Source: Tritrichomonas musculus (taxonomy: Eukaryota > Parabasalia > Tritrichomonadida > Tritrichomonadidae). Taken from it: a stretch of DNA of 64,000 bases. Position numbers and translations under genes: made by a program. Positions 35,665 to 44,310 of the stretch are shown piece by piece. Within the stretch, counting starts at the first letter, position 1, and the number at the start of each line of letters is the position of its first letter. The notes under the pieces are model-generated. The model saw only the letters and a list, made by a program, of their open reading frames with translations. It ran no database searches and was not told where the DNA came from. The stretch spans positions 248,001 to 312,000 of the forward strand of contig JAPFFF010000061.1 of the NCBI GenBank assembly GCA_039105265.1, in the 5' to 3' direction.

Positions 35665-38160
35665 ATGACGGATTCTGAAAAACATCCAGGGTGTGTTTAC
35701 TTTATAAATTGTTTTGCTTGGTCAAAAAAGAAAATCCCTTTAGAACTTGAATATGACGTGATAGATAAATGGTTCTGGAATAAAATTCCTTTTAATGAAG
35801 TTTTAGGATTTGATAATTTTTATCATCTCTATTTTGATTTTGATTCAATATCATCTGTCGAAGAATTTGATGATGTCAAAAAATGGTTAGATTCTCTGAC
35901 TGATATTTTCGGTCCATATTCGATAGGAGGATATACAAAATCACAAGAATTAGAAGTCAAAACAGGATTAAAAAGAATCGAAGATGCTGATCATTTTTGT
36001 TCGATTCATGTAATATTTTATACGACAAAGATAAAAGGGACAGAAATTCAAGAAATTATGAAATATAAATCAGGATTTGAATATAATGTTCATCGTCTCT
36101 GTGATCCAAATGTTTATAAATTAGGAACTCGACAAATTTTTAGACATGCTTTATCAAATAAAATTTATGGTCCTGGAGATGAAAGAAACAAGATGATAGA
36201 TGGATGTTTGATGGATAAAAAGACACCTTCCCAACATATTGTTCAAATTAGAGGATTTGAAAAAGAAATTCCAAGAGAAGAATGGTCAAAAGTATTTAAG
36301 AAAATTGAACAACCAAAAAAAGAAAAAACAAAAAAAATAGTAGATGATTGGTCAAGAGAAGATATTGACCCAGAAGATTTTGAAATCAAAACAGATTTAA
36401 TAAATATGACTCCTGAAGAATTACATGAATTAATGATAGAATTTGAGCCGACTTTCCCAAATTTTGAAAAGATAATGGTAAATTTATTTCATTCTCCTTT
36501 CGACCAAGAATACATGACTTTTATGGTTAAAAATTGGTATTTTGCAAGAAATGACCATCACAATTTAACGACGATAGATGATTATTCAGAGAAATATTAT
36601 GAAAAAGTTGATTCAAATAAATGGTTCTTCTCAATATTAAATCATCTTGACACAACAAAAAAAAGATATTATCTTGAGAAATATGCAAATAATCATATTG
36701 ATGAATCTATCGAAGTTGATCTACAAGACCAATTTTCTTTATTCGATATTCGCAAAAAAGATTATCAAAATAAGAATGGAATTAGGGTTGGGGAATTCTT
36801 ATCAGATTTAAAGAAAGTCTTAATTGTTGTAGATTGTGCAAAAAGCCTTTATTTTATTAAAGATATTGATATTGATGAGAAGACAATGAAATTTTCCCCT
36901 CTTGACGATGCAGGATTTAAACTCAAAATGACTTCGATAAATTTGGGATATTATTTCGAAGCAAAGAAGAAAAAAACAATAAATGCTTATCAAATCTTTT
37001 GTGCTGGGAAGAACAAAAATTTTTTCATGCGAAGACAAATCAAATTTTATTCAGATAATCCAGAATTTTTTAGTATTTTTTATGGATATCAATATTCCCC
37101 TCTCAAAGAAATAGAAATGCCTATTATTCAGCCATTTTTGAATCATATTCATGATATTATTGCAGATAACAATGATGAATTATATGAATATATCTTGAAT
37201 TGGGTATCCTATATTATTCAAAATATAAATGGAAAAACAGAAACTGCTCTTGTTTTGACAGGTAAAGAAGGGACAGGAAAAAATACTTTTACTGATTCAA
37301 TTTGCCATCTCCTCAAAGGATATTCAGAAGACAATATCAATAAAATTGACCAAATTGTCGGTTCGTACAATTCCTTATTGGAAAACAAGAAATTGATAAT
37401 CTGTAATGAATTATCGTCTGCAGATAACAATCAATTTATCGATTTTGATACATTAAAGTCTGTTATTACAGAGAAAACAATCATCATTTCAGAGAAATAT
37501 CAACCATCAAGACCTGCTGAAAATGTCGTTAATTTGATCTTTTTATCGAATCATGATTGTCCCGTACGACTTTATCAAGGCGATAGACGTTATGTCGTTT
37601 CAGAAACTTCGTCTGCTAGAAAAGATGATTTTGCATATTTTAAGGCTTTGAATGAATTATTTCGAAATGAAAAATTTTATCCAAATTTATTCACTTACTT
37701 TTGGACAAGAGATATTTCTCAATGGAATTCTCGAATCTTACCTCAGACCGCAGCAAGGACAAGAATCATCGATAATTCAAAAAGTGCTTATGAATTATTT
37801 ATTGAAGAAAATTTAGATGATTTCAAAGCAGGATTCTCAAAGAAAAAAGCATATCTTTATTACAAAACTTTTGCAAAAAACTATGGATTCAAAGAATGTT
37901 CTGTCTCTACTTTTAATACCAAAAGGACTTCTTACTGCGATAACAAAAAAATGCGTCAACAAGGAGATAGATTTTGGGGTTTCAAATTAAAAGATGGTAT
38001 CTTAGAGAAATTCGAAAATGATAGGGATGAATTCTCTGACGAAGATGAGCCTGCAGAGTTATTGCCTCCCGATCTTTTGAAGACTCAAAAAGAACCTATC
38101 CCAAAAATATCTTTAGATGCAGAGGTCATCATTGAAGAGGAGGAAGAAGAAATCGATTAA
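35665..38160 (+). CDS. AEP primase-SF3 helicase
   Basis: 831 residues. The N-terminal archaeo-eukaryotic primase domain shows YHLYFDFDS (Asp 58 and 60), SIHVIF near 113-118 (His 115) and a basic third motif KLGTRQIFRHA near 152-162. A linker and a D5N-like region (WFFSILNHL...IRVGEFLSDLKK) follow. The SF3 helicase carries Walker A GKEGTGKNT near 533-541, Walker B KLIICNE near 575 and motif C FLSNHD near 625. The C-terminus has a winged-helix-like segment (AYLYYKTFAKNYGF) and an acidic tail. Such fusions prime and unwind DNA during replication of NCLDV-like viruses, polinton-like viruses and plasmids. With the adjacent integrase it suggests a self-replicating element that does not rely on its own PolB. 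Confidence 0.88.
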   Translation: MTDSEKHPGCVYFINCFAWSKKKIPLELEYDVIDKWFWNKIPFNEVLGFDNFYHLYFDFDSISSVEEFDDVKKWLDSLTDIFGPYSIGGYTKSQELEVKTGLKRIEDADHFCSIHVIFYTTKIKGTEIQEIMKYKSGFEYNVHRLCDPNVYKLGTRQIFRHALSNKIYGPGDERNKMIDGCLMDKKTPSQHIVQIRGFEKEIPREEWSKVFKKIEQPKKEKTKKIVDDWSREDIDPEDFEIKTDLINMTPEELHELMIEFEPTFPNFEKIMVNLFHSPFDQEYMTFMVKNWYFARNDHHNLTTIDDYSEKYYEKVDSNKWFFSILNHLDTTKKRYYLEKYANNHIDESIEVDLQDQFSLFDIRKKDYQNKNGIRVGEFLSDLKKVLIVVDCAKSLYFIKDIDIDEKTMKFSPLDDAGFKLKMTSINLGYYFEAKKKKTINAYQIFCAGKNKNFFMRRQIKFYSDNPEFFSIFYGYQYSPLKEIEMPIIQPFLNHIHDIIADNNDELYEYILNWVSYIIQNINGKTETALVLTGKEGTGKNTFTDSICHLLKGYSEDNINKIDQIVGSYNSLLENKKLIICNELSSADNNQFIDFDTLKSVITEKTIIISEKYQPSRPAENVVNLIFLSNHDCPVRLYQGDRRYVVSETSSARKDDFAYFKALNELFRNEKFYPNLFTYFWTRDISQWNSRILPQTAARTRIIDNSKSAYELFIEENLDDFKAGFSKKKAYLYYKTFAKNYGFKECSVSTFNTKRTSYCDNKKMRQQGDRFWGFKLKDGILEKFENDRDEFSDEDEPAELLPPDLLKTQKEPIPKISLDAEVIIEEEEEEID

Positions 38161-38212
38161 AAAAAAGATTAAATAAAAAAATTTTTTTTTCAACTTTTTA
38201 TTGATTTTTTTA

Positions 38213-38610
38213 TCTTGGTTAGTGGTCCATTTTGACGGTCCAAAAGCTGGTCCATTTTAGATCCCTAAAACTTTTATAGAAAGCGATTTTTTTGGATTTT
38301 CCCAAATGATCAAAAATTTATTTGATTTTCAGTGAAAAAATCTTTTTATAAGATTGGACCAGTTTTTGGACCACTTTTTGGACCACCTAAAATCCTATAT
38401 ATTTTATAGCTAAAACCAAGGGTTTTTTGAACTGCTTCTTTTTGAACCGCTGAATTTTTTTGAGATATTAGGATTTTAACTTTGGACCAGGTCCAAAATT
38501 TTGGACCATTAACCAGGATAAATGAGCCCAAAATCGAACATTACTGAATTTTTATAAGATTGGACCAGCTTTTGGACCACTTTTTGGACCACTTTTTGGA
38601 CCACCCTCAA
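38213..38610. mobile_element. GGACCA-rich MITE, copy 1
   Basis: Starts after TA (38211-38212) with TCTTGGTTAGTGGTCCATTT. Nearly identical over ~350 bases to 44762-45165, with multiple TTTTTGGACCA units. An internal reverse copy of the end motif (GGACCATTAACCAGGA) lies near 38503-38518. The right end is less clear than in copy 2. Nothing in it appears to be coding; a 61-codon frame inside is shared by both copies and is part of the repeat. Confidence 0.75.
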
Positions 38611-38668
38611 AAATAACAAAAATACAAAAAAATAAATTTTTTATCTAGGTGAATAATTTTTTTTTTAT

Positions 38669-38980
38669 TTAATCTTTTTTCGAAGTAATTTTTTCAAAAT
38701 CTTCAAGATTTAAAATATCTCCATATTCTTCAGACAAGAGAAGAGGTTTTGATGAATCATCTTCATCAGGCTTTAATTTGGCTTCGATTTGGAGTTTTAT
38801 TTTTTGTTTCTTATTTTTTCCTTCTGACTTCAAAAGAAGATTTTGAATTGAGGTAGCGGTTTTTTGTAAATCATCAATTTTATCCCAAAGAATATCGATA
38901 GAATTTTCGATGTTGATAGTTTTAAATAATATCTTATTGGTTCGTAATCTTGATTTCCGAAGAGAATTCCTTGAGGACAT
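38669..38980 (-). CDS. small coiled-coil protein
   Basis: 103 residues from ATG 38980, chosen because TCACTT lies just upstream and the frame beyond lacks support. It is basic then helical (IDILWDKIDDLQKTATSIQNLLLKSEGKNKKQKIKLQIEAKL) with an acidic end. No family recognised. It belongs to a block of short, mostly coiled-coil genes around the second helicase. Confidence 0.6.
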   Translation of the reverse strand: MSSRNSLRKSRLRTNKILFKTINIENSIDILWDKIDDLQKTATSIQNLLLKSEGKNKKQKIKLQIEAKLKPDEDDSSKPLLLSEEYGDILNLEDFEKITSKKD

Positions 38981-38990
38981 TGTTAAAAAA

Positions 38991-38996
38991 AAGTGA
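38991..38996 (-). promoter_or_regulatory. initiator (Inr) TCACTT
   Basis: Minus-strand TCACTT ten bases before ATG 38980. It decides that start over the upstream ATG. Confidence 0.6.
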
Positions 38997-39035
38997 TATG
39001 TCTTGATGGAGCACATCATTGATATATCTTTTTTT

Positions 39036-39051
39036 TGTTCCTCGTCAAGTT
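39036..39051 (-). promoter_or_regulatory. shared 16-bp motif, copy 2
   Basis: TGTTCCTCGTCAAGTT, exact reverse complement of 35534-35549. It lies between divergent genes 38669-38980 and 39072-39398, just before a TTCATTT initiator. Confidence 0.6.
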
Positions 39052-39071
39052 GATTCATTTTTTTGTTTCGA

Positions 39072-39398
39072 ATGACTTCTCAAGACCAACAACCATCAAA
39101 AAATCAAATAAGTATTCCTTTTGAAAACATCTCAGATGGTGAAAGAAAAGTTTTAGAAATTTTATCTCAAATTCATGCTCTTGAAGCAAAAGGAAAACAA
39201 ATATGCCAAAACCTTCATGAAATTCAAATTGAGGCAAATCGAAAACAGCAAGAACTTGATGATACAAAAAAATTGATTCATATAGCCAAAAATCAATTAT
39301 GTTCTGAGATGAAGGATTTTGCAGCTCTTGTTGATAAGCAAAATCAAAAAGAACAAAAAAAGGGATTTGCTTGGGATACTTGGACTAACCCAACTTAA
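39072..39398 (+). CDS. small coiled-coil protein
   Basis: 108 residues from ATG 39072, with a TCATTT initiator ~15 bases upstream. Central coiled coil (ERKVLEILSQIHALEAKGKQICQNLHEIQIEANRKQQELDDTKKLI) and a short aromatic tail. Function unknown. Same size class and promoter style as its neighbours, suggesting co-regulated virion or replication accessory proteins. Confidence 0.6.
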   Translation: MTSQDQQPSKNQISIPFENISDGERKVLEILSQIHALEAKGKQICQNLHEIQIEANRKQQELDDTKKLIHIAKNQLCSEMKDFAALVDKQNQKEQKKGFAWDTWTNPT

Positions 39399-39438
39399 AT
39401 AAAAAAAATTAATTTTTTAAAAAAAGAGTTTTTTGAAT

Positions 39439-39822
39439 TTATTCAGATATCTTTAACTTTAAGGAATAAACCTCTTTTATGAGTTGTTCGATTTGATTTT
39501 TTTGTTGAGATATTTCAGTCTCCAATTTTTGGATATGACTTTCTTGTTCTTTCTCCCATTCATAATTTTCTTCGAAGATGGAATGAATTTTTGTTTTTTG
39601 AATATTTAGTCTCTCAATAAGACGTTGAATTACAATATCCTTTTCGGCAATTTGATTTTTCATTTCTTGTTTTTCATGATCAGAATCGTGTAAATGATTC
39701 AAAATGCTGGTTCCTAAACTTCTTGTTTGATTCAGAATATTCCAATTTTGTTCATGAATTTCGTGGAATTCCGATAAGACGTCTCGCCAAAAAGTATCTT
39801 GACTTGTTGTTGGAGTCTCCAT
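39439..39822 (-). CDS. small coiled-coil protein
   Basis: 127 residues from ATG 39822, Inr TCACTT ten bases upstream. A long coiled coil occupies most of the protein (IVIQRLIERLNIQKTKIHS...ETEISQQKNQIEQLIKEVYSLKLKI). The N-terminal 40 residues are Trp/His-containing and more globular. Not recognised. Confidence 0.6.
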   Translation of the reverse strand: METPTTSQDTFWRDVLSEFHEIHEQNWNILNQTRSLGTSILNHLHDSDHEKQEMKNQIAEKDIVIQRLIERLNIQKTKIHSIFEENYEWEKEQESHIQKLETEISQQKNQIEQLIKEVYSLKLKISE

Positions 39823-39831
39823 TTTTAAAAA

Positions 39832-39837
39832 AAGTGA
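39832..39837 (-). promoter_or_regulatory. initiator (Inr) TCACTT
   Basis: Minus-strand TCACTT before ATG 39822; the 16-bp motif copy 3 lies about 40 bases further upstream. Confidence 0.55.
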
Positions 39838-39874
39838 ATAGATGATTTATTAAAAAAGGATTTGACAATTTTTT

Positions 39875-39890
39875 TGTTCCTCGTCAAGTT
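39875..39890 (-). promoter_or_regulatory. shared 16-bp motif, copy 3
   Basis: TGTTCCTCGTCAAGTT, identical to copy 2, upstream of the leftward gene 39439-39822. A shorter CGTCAAGTT stands at 40490-40498 before gene 40561. Confidence 0.6.
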
Positions 39891-39941
39891 CAAATAAATA
39901 AAAAAAAAAATAAAAAAATTTAAAAAATTTTAATTGTTTAT

Positions 39942-40262
39942 TTACTTATCTTCTTGATCTTTTTCTATTTCTTCGTCTGGAGGAAGCAAATTCATTATTG
40001 CTTGGCAAGCTTGCTGGAGAGAATTCATTTTTTCTCGGCAGCGATCGCGAGATGTTTCTTCTCTTTTGATCCATTGAGGAGAGCATTGCAAATTGATTTT
40101 GTCAAGAGGACTCAATAATTCAGGATCAGTATTCTTGAGATCTTCAAGTTCTTTTTCGTATTTCTTGACGAAATATTGATGGTGTTGCCAGTTTGCAAAC
40201 TCATGAAGGAACTGAGAATGGAGTTCAGTAAGGATTCTTGCATATTCGGATGCTGTTGTCAT
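39942..40262 (-). CDS. small helical protein
   Basis: 106 residues from ATG 40262; TCACTT at 40285-40290 on the minus strand supports this start. Helical with His/Gln/Cys-rich stretches (FANWQHHQYFVKKYEKELEDL...CSPQWIKREETSRDRCREKMNSLQQACQ) and an acidic end. Two to three spaced Cys residues are present but form no clear zinc motif. Unknown function. Confidence 0.6.
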   Translation of the reverse strand: MTTASEYARILTELHSQFLHEFANWQHHQYFVKKYEKELEDLKNTDPELLSPLDKINLQCSPQWIKREETSRDRCREKMNSLQQACQAIMNLLPPDEEIEKDQEDK

Positions 40263-40324
40263 GTTCCGGGAAAGAATAAAAATGAAGTGATGATGTGATG
40301 ATGTGGCCTGGTAGGATTTTGCCC

Positions 40325-40472
40325 ACTTTTTGAGAGGCAGAAATTCTTACTTTTTTGACAACTTACCGGGAGAACTTTTTGAGAAAGCAGAAATTCTTAC
40401 TTTTTTGCCAATGCTACCGGGAAGCTAGAAACGAACTTTTTGAGAAGGCAGAAATTCTTACTTTTTTGCCGG
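40325..40472. repeat. three-copy ~50-bp tandem repeat
   Basis: ACTTTTTGAGA(R)GCAGAAATTC followed by TTACTTTTTTG recurs three times near 40325, 40373 and 40434, separated by ACCGGGA-containing spacers. It fills the region between divergent genes and may be regulatory or replicative. Confidence 0.7.
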
Positions 40473-40528
40473 CCAAAATTTTTGTAACCCGTCAAGTTGT
40501 TTGTCTCTTTCTTGAGTCAACAAAGACT

Positions 40529-40534
40529 TCACTT
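40529..40534 (+). promoter_or_regulatory. initiator (Inr) TCACTT
   Basis: 27 bases before ATG 40561. It fixes the start of that gene after the A-run; CGTCAAGTT lies 31 bases upstream. Confidence 0.55.
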
Positions 40535-40560
40535 TTTATTTTTTGTTTTCCAAAAAAAAA

Positions 40561-41163
40561 ATGTCAGCACAAAAGATTCCTACTGAACAAAAAATTCCTG
40601 TTGATGAGGAAGAAGATTTGTCTCTTGAGTATGCCATTGATTCTACGATCGGTTATGCGTTATTTAAACTCAATAACCTACTCGGAGGAGTAAAAAATTC
40701 GATATCTCAATTAGAAAAAGCTCTCGAGGAAGCAGATGATGCTCTTCGATTCTTGTCTCAAGATTTATCCAAGAGATTCGGTTCTTTGACTCTATCTCAA
40801 ATTGAACAAAACATACAAGAAAACAAAACATTAAAAAATATTGAAAAAAATGAATATATGATTTTAGTTAGGACGGAAAATCATCCTCAAGATCAAGTTG
40901 AAGTCTTTATTGCATCACCAAAAATGCATTCTTTCCAATCACATCAAGCAGGAAGATACTCAAAAAAATTTGATATCAAAGAGAAATATGTGTCGGCTGA
41001 CTTTTATCCGAAACTCCAAGCGGAACTCAAGATTTGTAAATTCATTACTGACTGGAATGATAGGTCAAAATCTTTTTGGTGCAAAAAAGATACTCTCCCT
41101 TTGGTTATGAACTTGATTCAGACAAAGATTGCAGAATTCCGAAATAGCTCAGGAGAGCAATAA
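40561..41163 (+). CDS. hypothetical helical/mixed protein
   Basis: 200 residues from ATG 40561. The first half is helical with a coiled-coil stretch (NNLLGGVKNSISQLEKALEEADDALRFL), the second half looks globular with strands and Trp/Phe/Lys patches (ILVRTENHPQDQVEVFIASPK...KFITDWNDRSKSFWCKK). No motif recognised. It overlaps the end of the leftward gene 41149-41394 by 15 bases. Confidence 0.6.
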   Translation: MSAQKIPTEQKIPVDEEEDLSLEYAIDSTIGYALFKLNNLLGGVKNSISQLEKALEEADDALRFLSQDLSKRFGSLTLSQIEQNIQENKTLKNIEKNEYMILVRTENHPQDQVEVFIASPKMHSFQSHQAGRYSKKFDIKEKYVSADFYPKLQAELKICKFITDWNDRSKSFWCKKDTLPLVMNLIQTKIAEFRNSSGEQ

Positions 41164-41394
41164 AGATTCTAATAAAAAGCCTAATTTTTCTAATTCTTTT
41201 ATCATCATTGCTTCAAACAAATTTAAAAAAGTTGAGTCGATTTCAATGTAGTCCATGAATGAATTCTCCAAAAAAGGTTCGGCTAAAATTTGTAATTCGG
41301 CGACAATCTCCTCTTTTTTTTGTTCATCATCGGTCAATCTCCAATTTTGGAGGTCTTCGAAGATTTTGCTGATTTTAGAAATTTTTGAAGACAT
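41149..41394 (-). CDS. small acidic helical protein
   Basis: 81 residues from ATG 41394, between the second helicase and gene 40561. Leu/Glu-rich helices (IEIDSTFLNLFEAMMIKELEKLGFLL). Unknown. Lies 36 bases beyond the helicase stop on the same strand, so it may share its transcript. Confidence 0.55.
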   Translation of the reverse strand: MSSKISKISKIFEDLQNWRLTDDEQKKEEIVAELQILAEPFLENSFMDYIEIDSTFLNLFEAMMIKELEKLGFLLESLLLS

Positions 41395-41429
41395 TTGAAA
41401 TAAAATTAAAAATAATAAAAAAATTAAGT

Positions 41430-43256
41430 TTATTGATTCGTCTTAAGACGATAATACTTTGTGCCTTGATAATCAAGGATATCACAAAAGACTGATACTA
41501 TGATTTCGAAATTTGGGATATCCTTTGCTTTATAACCATTTTTCGTACACCATTTTCGATATGCTTCATAAGCAGTACTAGCTTGATATCCTCCTTCGAA
41601 TTTTGATTTCCGAGATTGAATAAAGAGAGATATTGGATTTCTTGAATAATCAAGAATTCTTTTTTTAGCTTTTGTCATTGGAAGATTTCGCCTTTCCCAT
41701 CTTGAGATATCATTTCGTAAGAAATAAGATAGTAAATGAGAATAAAATTCTTCAGTGAAGGATGACTTTAAATCTCGAAAATACTCTAAATTATTCACTT
41801 TTGCAGATGATACTTCGGAAACAACAAATCGACGATCTCCTTCTTGAATCAATACAGGAGCAATATTATTTGAGACAAAGATGAAATTTGCATAAATTTG
41901 GACCGACAGAGTATTTTGATATCTTTTTGTTATTTCTTGAATATTGTCTGTGATAAGAGTTTTGATTTTTTCGAAATCACTTTTCTTGTTTTCAACAAAA
42001 GAATTTGTCTCATTACAGATGATTAATTTTTTGTTCAAAATAGTATCGTTATAATTCCCCGAAACAGCTTGTATGGAAGTATTTTTCCGGGCAAAATCAC
42101 CTAATAATTCACAAATCACATTCGTGAAAGTTGTCTTTCCTGAACCATGAGGACCTATCAAAATTAATGCAGTTTCAGTTTGTTCATTCGGCTTTTGAAA
42201 AACAAAAGATAACCAATTTATGATATAAATAGCCAATTGAGAATCTCCTGAACAAATTATTTGATGAATATGATCAATGAAAGGTTGAATAAGAGGCTGA
42301 GATATTGACGAAACAAGAGGATAATCATATCCTTGAAATATTGAAAAAATGTCTGGGTCAGGAGATAAGAAACAAATCGATTTATATAAAAAATAATTTG
42401 GATTCATCCCTGCCGAATAAATAGAATATCCTGTCAATGATGCAAAAAAATTTATGGATTTGAGTTTTTCAACAAATTCTGATTTTGTAAAATATTGAAT
42501 TTGGGGCTTTCTTGAACCTTCAGTATACATTTTCAAAATATATGGCTTTTTTTGTCGAGATTCAATTTGAGCAGCGACTCTTTTGAGATCTGAAATAAAT
42601 TCCCCAACCCTTATTCCAGTCCCTGTTGATTTGATATAATTTTCCTTTCGAAGATCAGAGAATGAAAAAATATCTTTTCCTTCTATTTTGCACAAAGGAT
42701 TAACTGTATTATTGAAATATTGTTCTAAAATATAATTTTTTTGAGGAACAGATAAATGATTAATAATTTTGAAGAACCAAATATTATTTCGTTGAGATTT
42801 TCGATTTGATTGAGAGAATGCAGAATCGATAAATTCTGAATTTTGAGCATTAAACCATTCTAATAAAATAGGTTTTAAAACAGAATGTTTATATGGACCA
42901 TTCAAAGAATATTTCAAAATTTTATTGAAATTCTCTGTTGTTGGTAAGAAAAGATTAAATAAATTGATTATATCAGAAGGAGGTATTTTTATCAAATCTT
43001 GTCTGATTTCAAGATCATTTTCAGAAATTTCTGGTACAAAATAATTTGGGAAAATATTTTGTTTAACTTTATTTTGTTCCAAATTTTCTTCTTCCTCATC
43101 AGCAATAAAAGGATTTGCATTTTCATTATTTTCTTCTTCTTCTTCAAGATATTGTTGAGATGTTGAAGTTGTTTGAGAAAATCTAATCTGTAAAAAATTT
43201 CTCGGTACTGATTCGATCGTACCATTTTGAGCTTCGATATATATCGGAGTAGACAT
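41430..43256 (-). CDS. SF3 helicase without primase domain
   Basis: 608 residues from ATG 43256, preferred because TCATTT (minus) lies just upstream. The acidic, Gln/Asn-rich N-terminus carries no AEP motifs. From ~90 the order of segments matches the protein at 35665-38160: WFFKIINHL, then IRVGEFISDLKR, then SF3 Walker A GPHGSGKTT, Walker B KLIICNE and motif C FVSNN. A winged-helix-like tail (AYEAYRKWCTKNGYKAKD) ends the protein. It likely unwinds origin DNA for replication. The nearby iteron-like repeats at 44.4 kb would be natural binding sites (inference). Confidence 0.85.
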   Translation of the reverse strand: MSTPIYIEAQNGTIESVPRNFLQIRFSQTTSTSQQYLEEEEENNENANPFIADEEEENLEQNKVKQNIFPNYFVPEISENDLEIRQDLIKIPPSDIINLFNLFLPTTENFNKILKYSLNGPYKHSVLKPILLEWFNAQNSEFIDSAFSQSNRKSQRNNIWFFKIINHLSVPQKNYILEQYFNNTVNPLCKIEGKDIFSFSDLRKENYIKSTGTGIRVGEFISDLKRVAAQIESRQKKPYILKMYTEGSRKPQIQYFTKSEFVEKLKSINFFASLTGYSIYSAGMNPNYFLYKSICFLSPDPDIFSIFQGYDYPLVSSISQPLIQPFIDHIHQIICSGDSQLAIYIINWLSFVFQKPNEQTETALILIGPHGSGKTTFTNVICELLGDFARKNTSIQAVSGNYNDTILNKKLIICNETNSFVENKKSDFEKIKTLITDNIQEITKRYQNTLSVQIYANFIFVSNNIAPVLIQEGDRRFVVSEVSSAKVNNLEYFRDLKSSFTEEFYSHLLSYFLRNDISRWERRNLPMTKAKKRILDYSRNPISLFIQSRKSKFEGGYQASTAYEAYRKWCTKNGYKAKDIPNFEIIVSVFCDILDYQGTKYYRLKTNQ

Positions 43257-43339
43257 TAAATAAAAATGATATGATATTGTATCATCGTCAAGTACCTTTT
43301 GGTAAAAGGTGAAGTGAAAAAATTTTTGAGAACTTGACT

Positions 43340-43345
43340 TCATTT
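43340..43345 (+). promoter_or_regulatory. initiator (Inr) TCATTT
   Basis: Six bases before ATG 43352, preceded by AACTTGACT, a relative of the 16-bp motif core. CGTCAAGTA lies at 43286-43294 in the same divergent promoter region. Confidence 0.5.
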
Positions 43346-43351
43346 TTATAC

Positions 43352-43852
43352 ATGTTGGAAAGCCAACCTTGCAGCCAAAAAATTAGGCAAATTTTTTCTC
43401 AAGATTTTGGGAATCGTTTAAGTCAAGCAAATCTTGATTGGATGGAGGAAGAAGACGAAGAAGAAGAAAATCCAATACCAAATACTCAACAAATGAGAAA
43501 AGAATTAATTTCTGCCGGAATTATTTTACCAAGCTCTCAAGAATTTACAAGTTCTCAAGATGATCAAATCAGATCAAATTTAACAAGTTCTTTTGACGCA
43601 GTTGTATCTCCACAAACTTTATTGAAAGTTCAAGATATTACAGATCAATTATCAACTATCAAGATACGACAATCTCAAGAAATGCGAGAATTACCACCTC
43701 TCCCAGAAGAATGTTCGACTCAAAGAGATGATGAATATTTTGCTAGTCAAACTCCTTATGACTATAATTATGCTCCTTTAGAGAATCAACATATTACCCC
43801 AATGATTCAAGTTTCGATAAAACCTCAAACAAATTATGATGTTGATCAATAA
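43352..43852 (+). CDS. acidic Gln/Ser-rich hypothetical protein
   Basis: 166 residues from ATG 43352, divergent from the helicase. Acidic run EEEDEEEEN near 30-38, then Ser/Gln-rich disordered sequence with several SSQ and SQ dipeptides, ending Asn/Pro/Tyr-rich. No fold evident. Its position with the helicase promoter suggests an early or regulatory role. Confidence 0.5.
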   Translation: MLESQPCSQKIRQIFSQDFGNRLSQANLDWMEEEDEEEENPIPNTQQMRKELISAGIILPSSQEFTSSQDDQIRSNLTSSFDAVVSPQTLLKVQDITDQLSTIKIRQSQEMRELPPLPEECSTQRDDEYFASQTPYDYNYAPLENQHITPMIQVSIKPQTNYDVDQ

Positions 43853-43918
43853 GATCTTCCGAAAAAAAGAAATGTTCAAGATTGTCGAAAAACAACAAAA
43901 TTAGCTCAAGATGAAAAT

Positions 43919-44263
43919 TTGATAAAAAGACGAGAAAAAAGAAAAAATCAAAAAAGATGGATGATCGAAACTGATTTAGGACCAGAAATTCGGAAGCCAA
44001 GAGAACCTCAGACACAATATCAACGAAAGAAAAAGTTTCGAGAAATGAATCAAAATTTTGGTTCTTTTGTCTCTACAATCTCTCCTGATGATTTAGAAGT
44101 TGGAATGTCTATGACAGAAATAAGAAGAAAACTCGAAAATTATTTTGATATAGATATCACAAATAATGGAATTGGCAAATTATCAAATTTTCATGACTAT
44201 TTTGATCGTCGTAAGAAAAGGTTTGGTGAAAAGTTCGTTTATATTTATTACAAAAGAACTTGA
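43919..44263 (+). CDS. basic protein with C-terminal wHTH-like module
   Basis: About 114 codons; the first in-frame ATG is 43961. The N-terminal part is very basic (KRREKRKNQKRW). The C-terminal ~50 residues (MTEIRRKLENYFDIDITNNGIGKL...FVYIYYKRT) show the helix, DITxxxIG turn and strand pattern of winged-helix DNA-binding domains. They resemble the ends of 61309-61797 (SISRLGFGHL...TMYYKK) and 31301-31834. A sequence-specific DNA-binding factor is inferred. The stop codon lies inside an AACTTGACG motif (44257-44265). Confidence 0.55.
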   Translation: MIKRREKRKNQKRWMIETDLGPEIRKPREPQTQYQRKKKFREMNQNFGSFVSTISPDDLEVGMSMTEIRRKLENYFDIDITNNGIGKLSNFHDYFDRRKKRFGEKFVYIYYKRT

Positions 44264-44310
44264 CGGACAATAAACGTTTTTTTTCATATCATTTGTCTTA
44301 TTTTTTTAAA

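Noticed and set aside
38346-38531. A 61-codon leftward frame, also present identically at 44895-45080
   Set aside because: It lies wholly inside the MITE; conservation is explained by the repeat, not by protein coding.
40355-40693. Rightward frame across the 50-bp tandem repeats
   Set aside because: It spans repeats and the promoter region, and overlaps gene 40561 in another frame; low complexity explains it.
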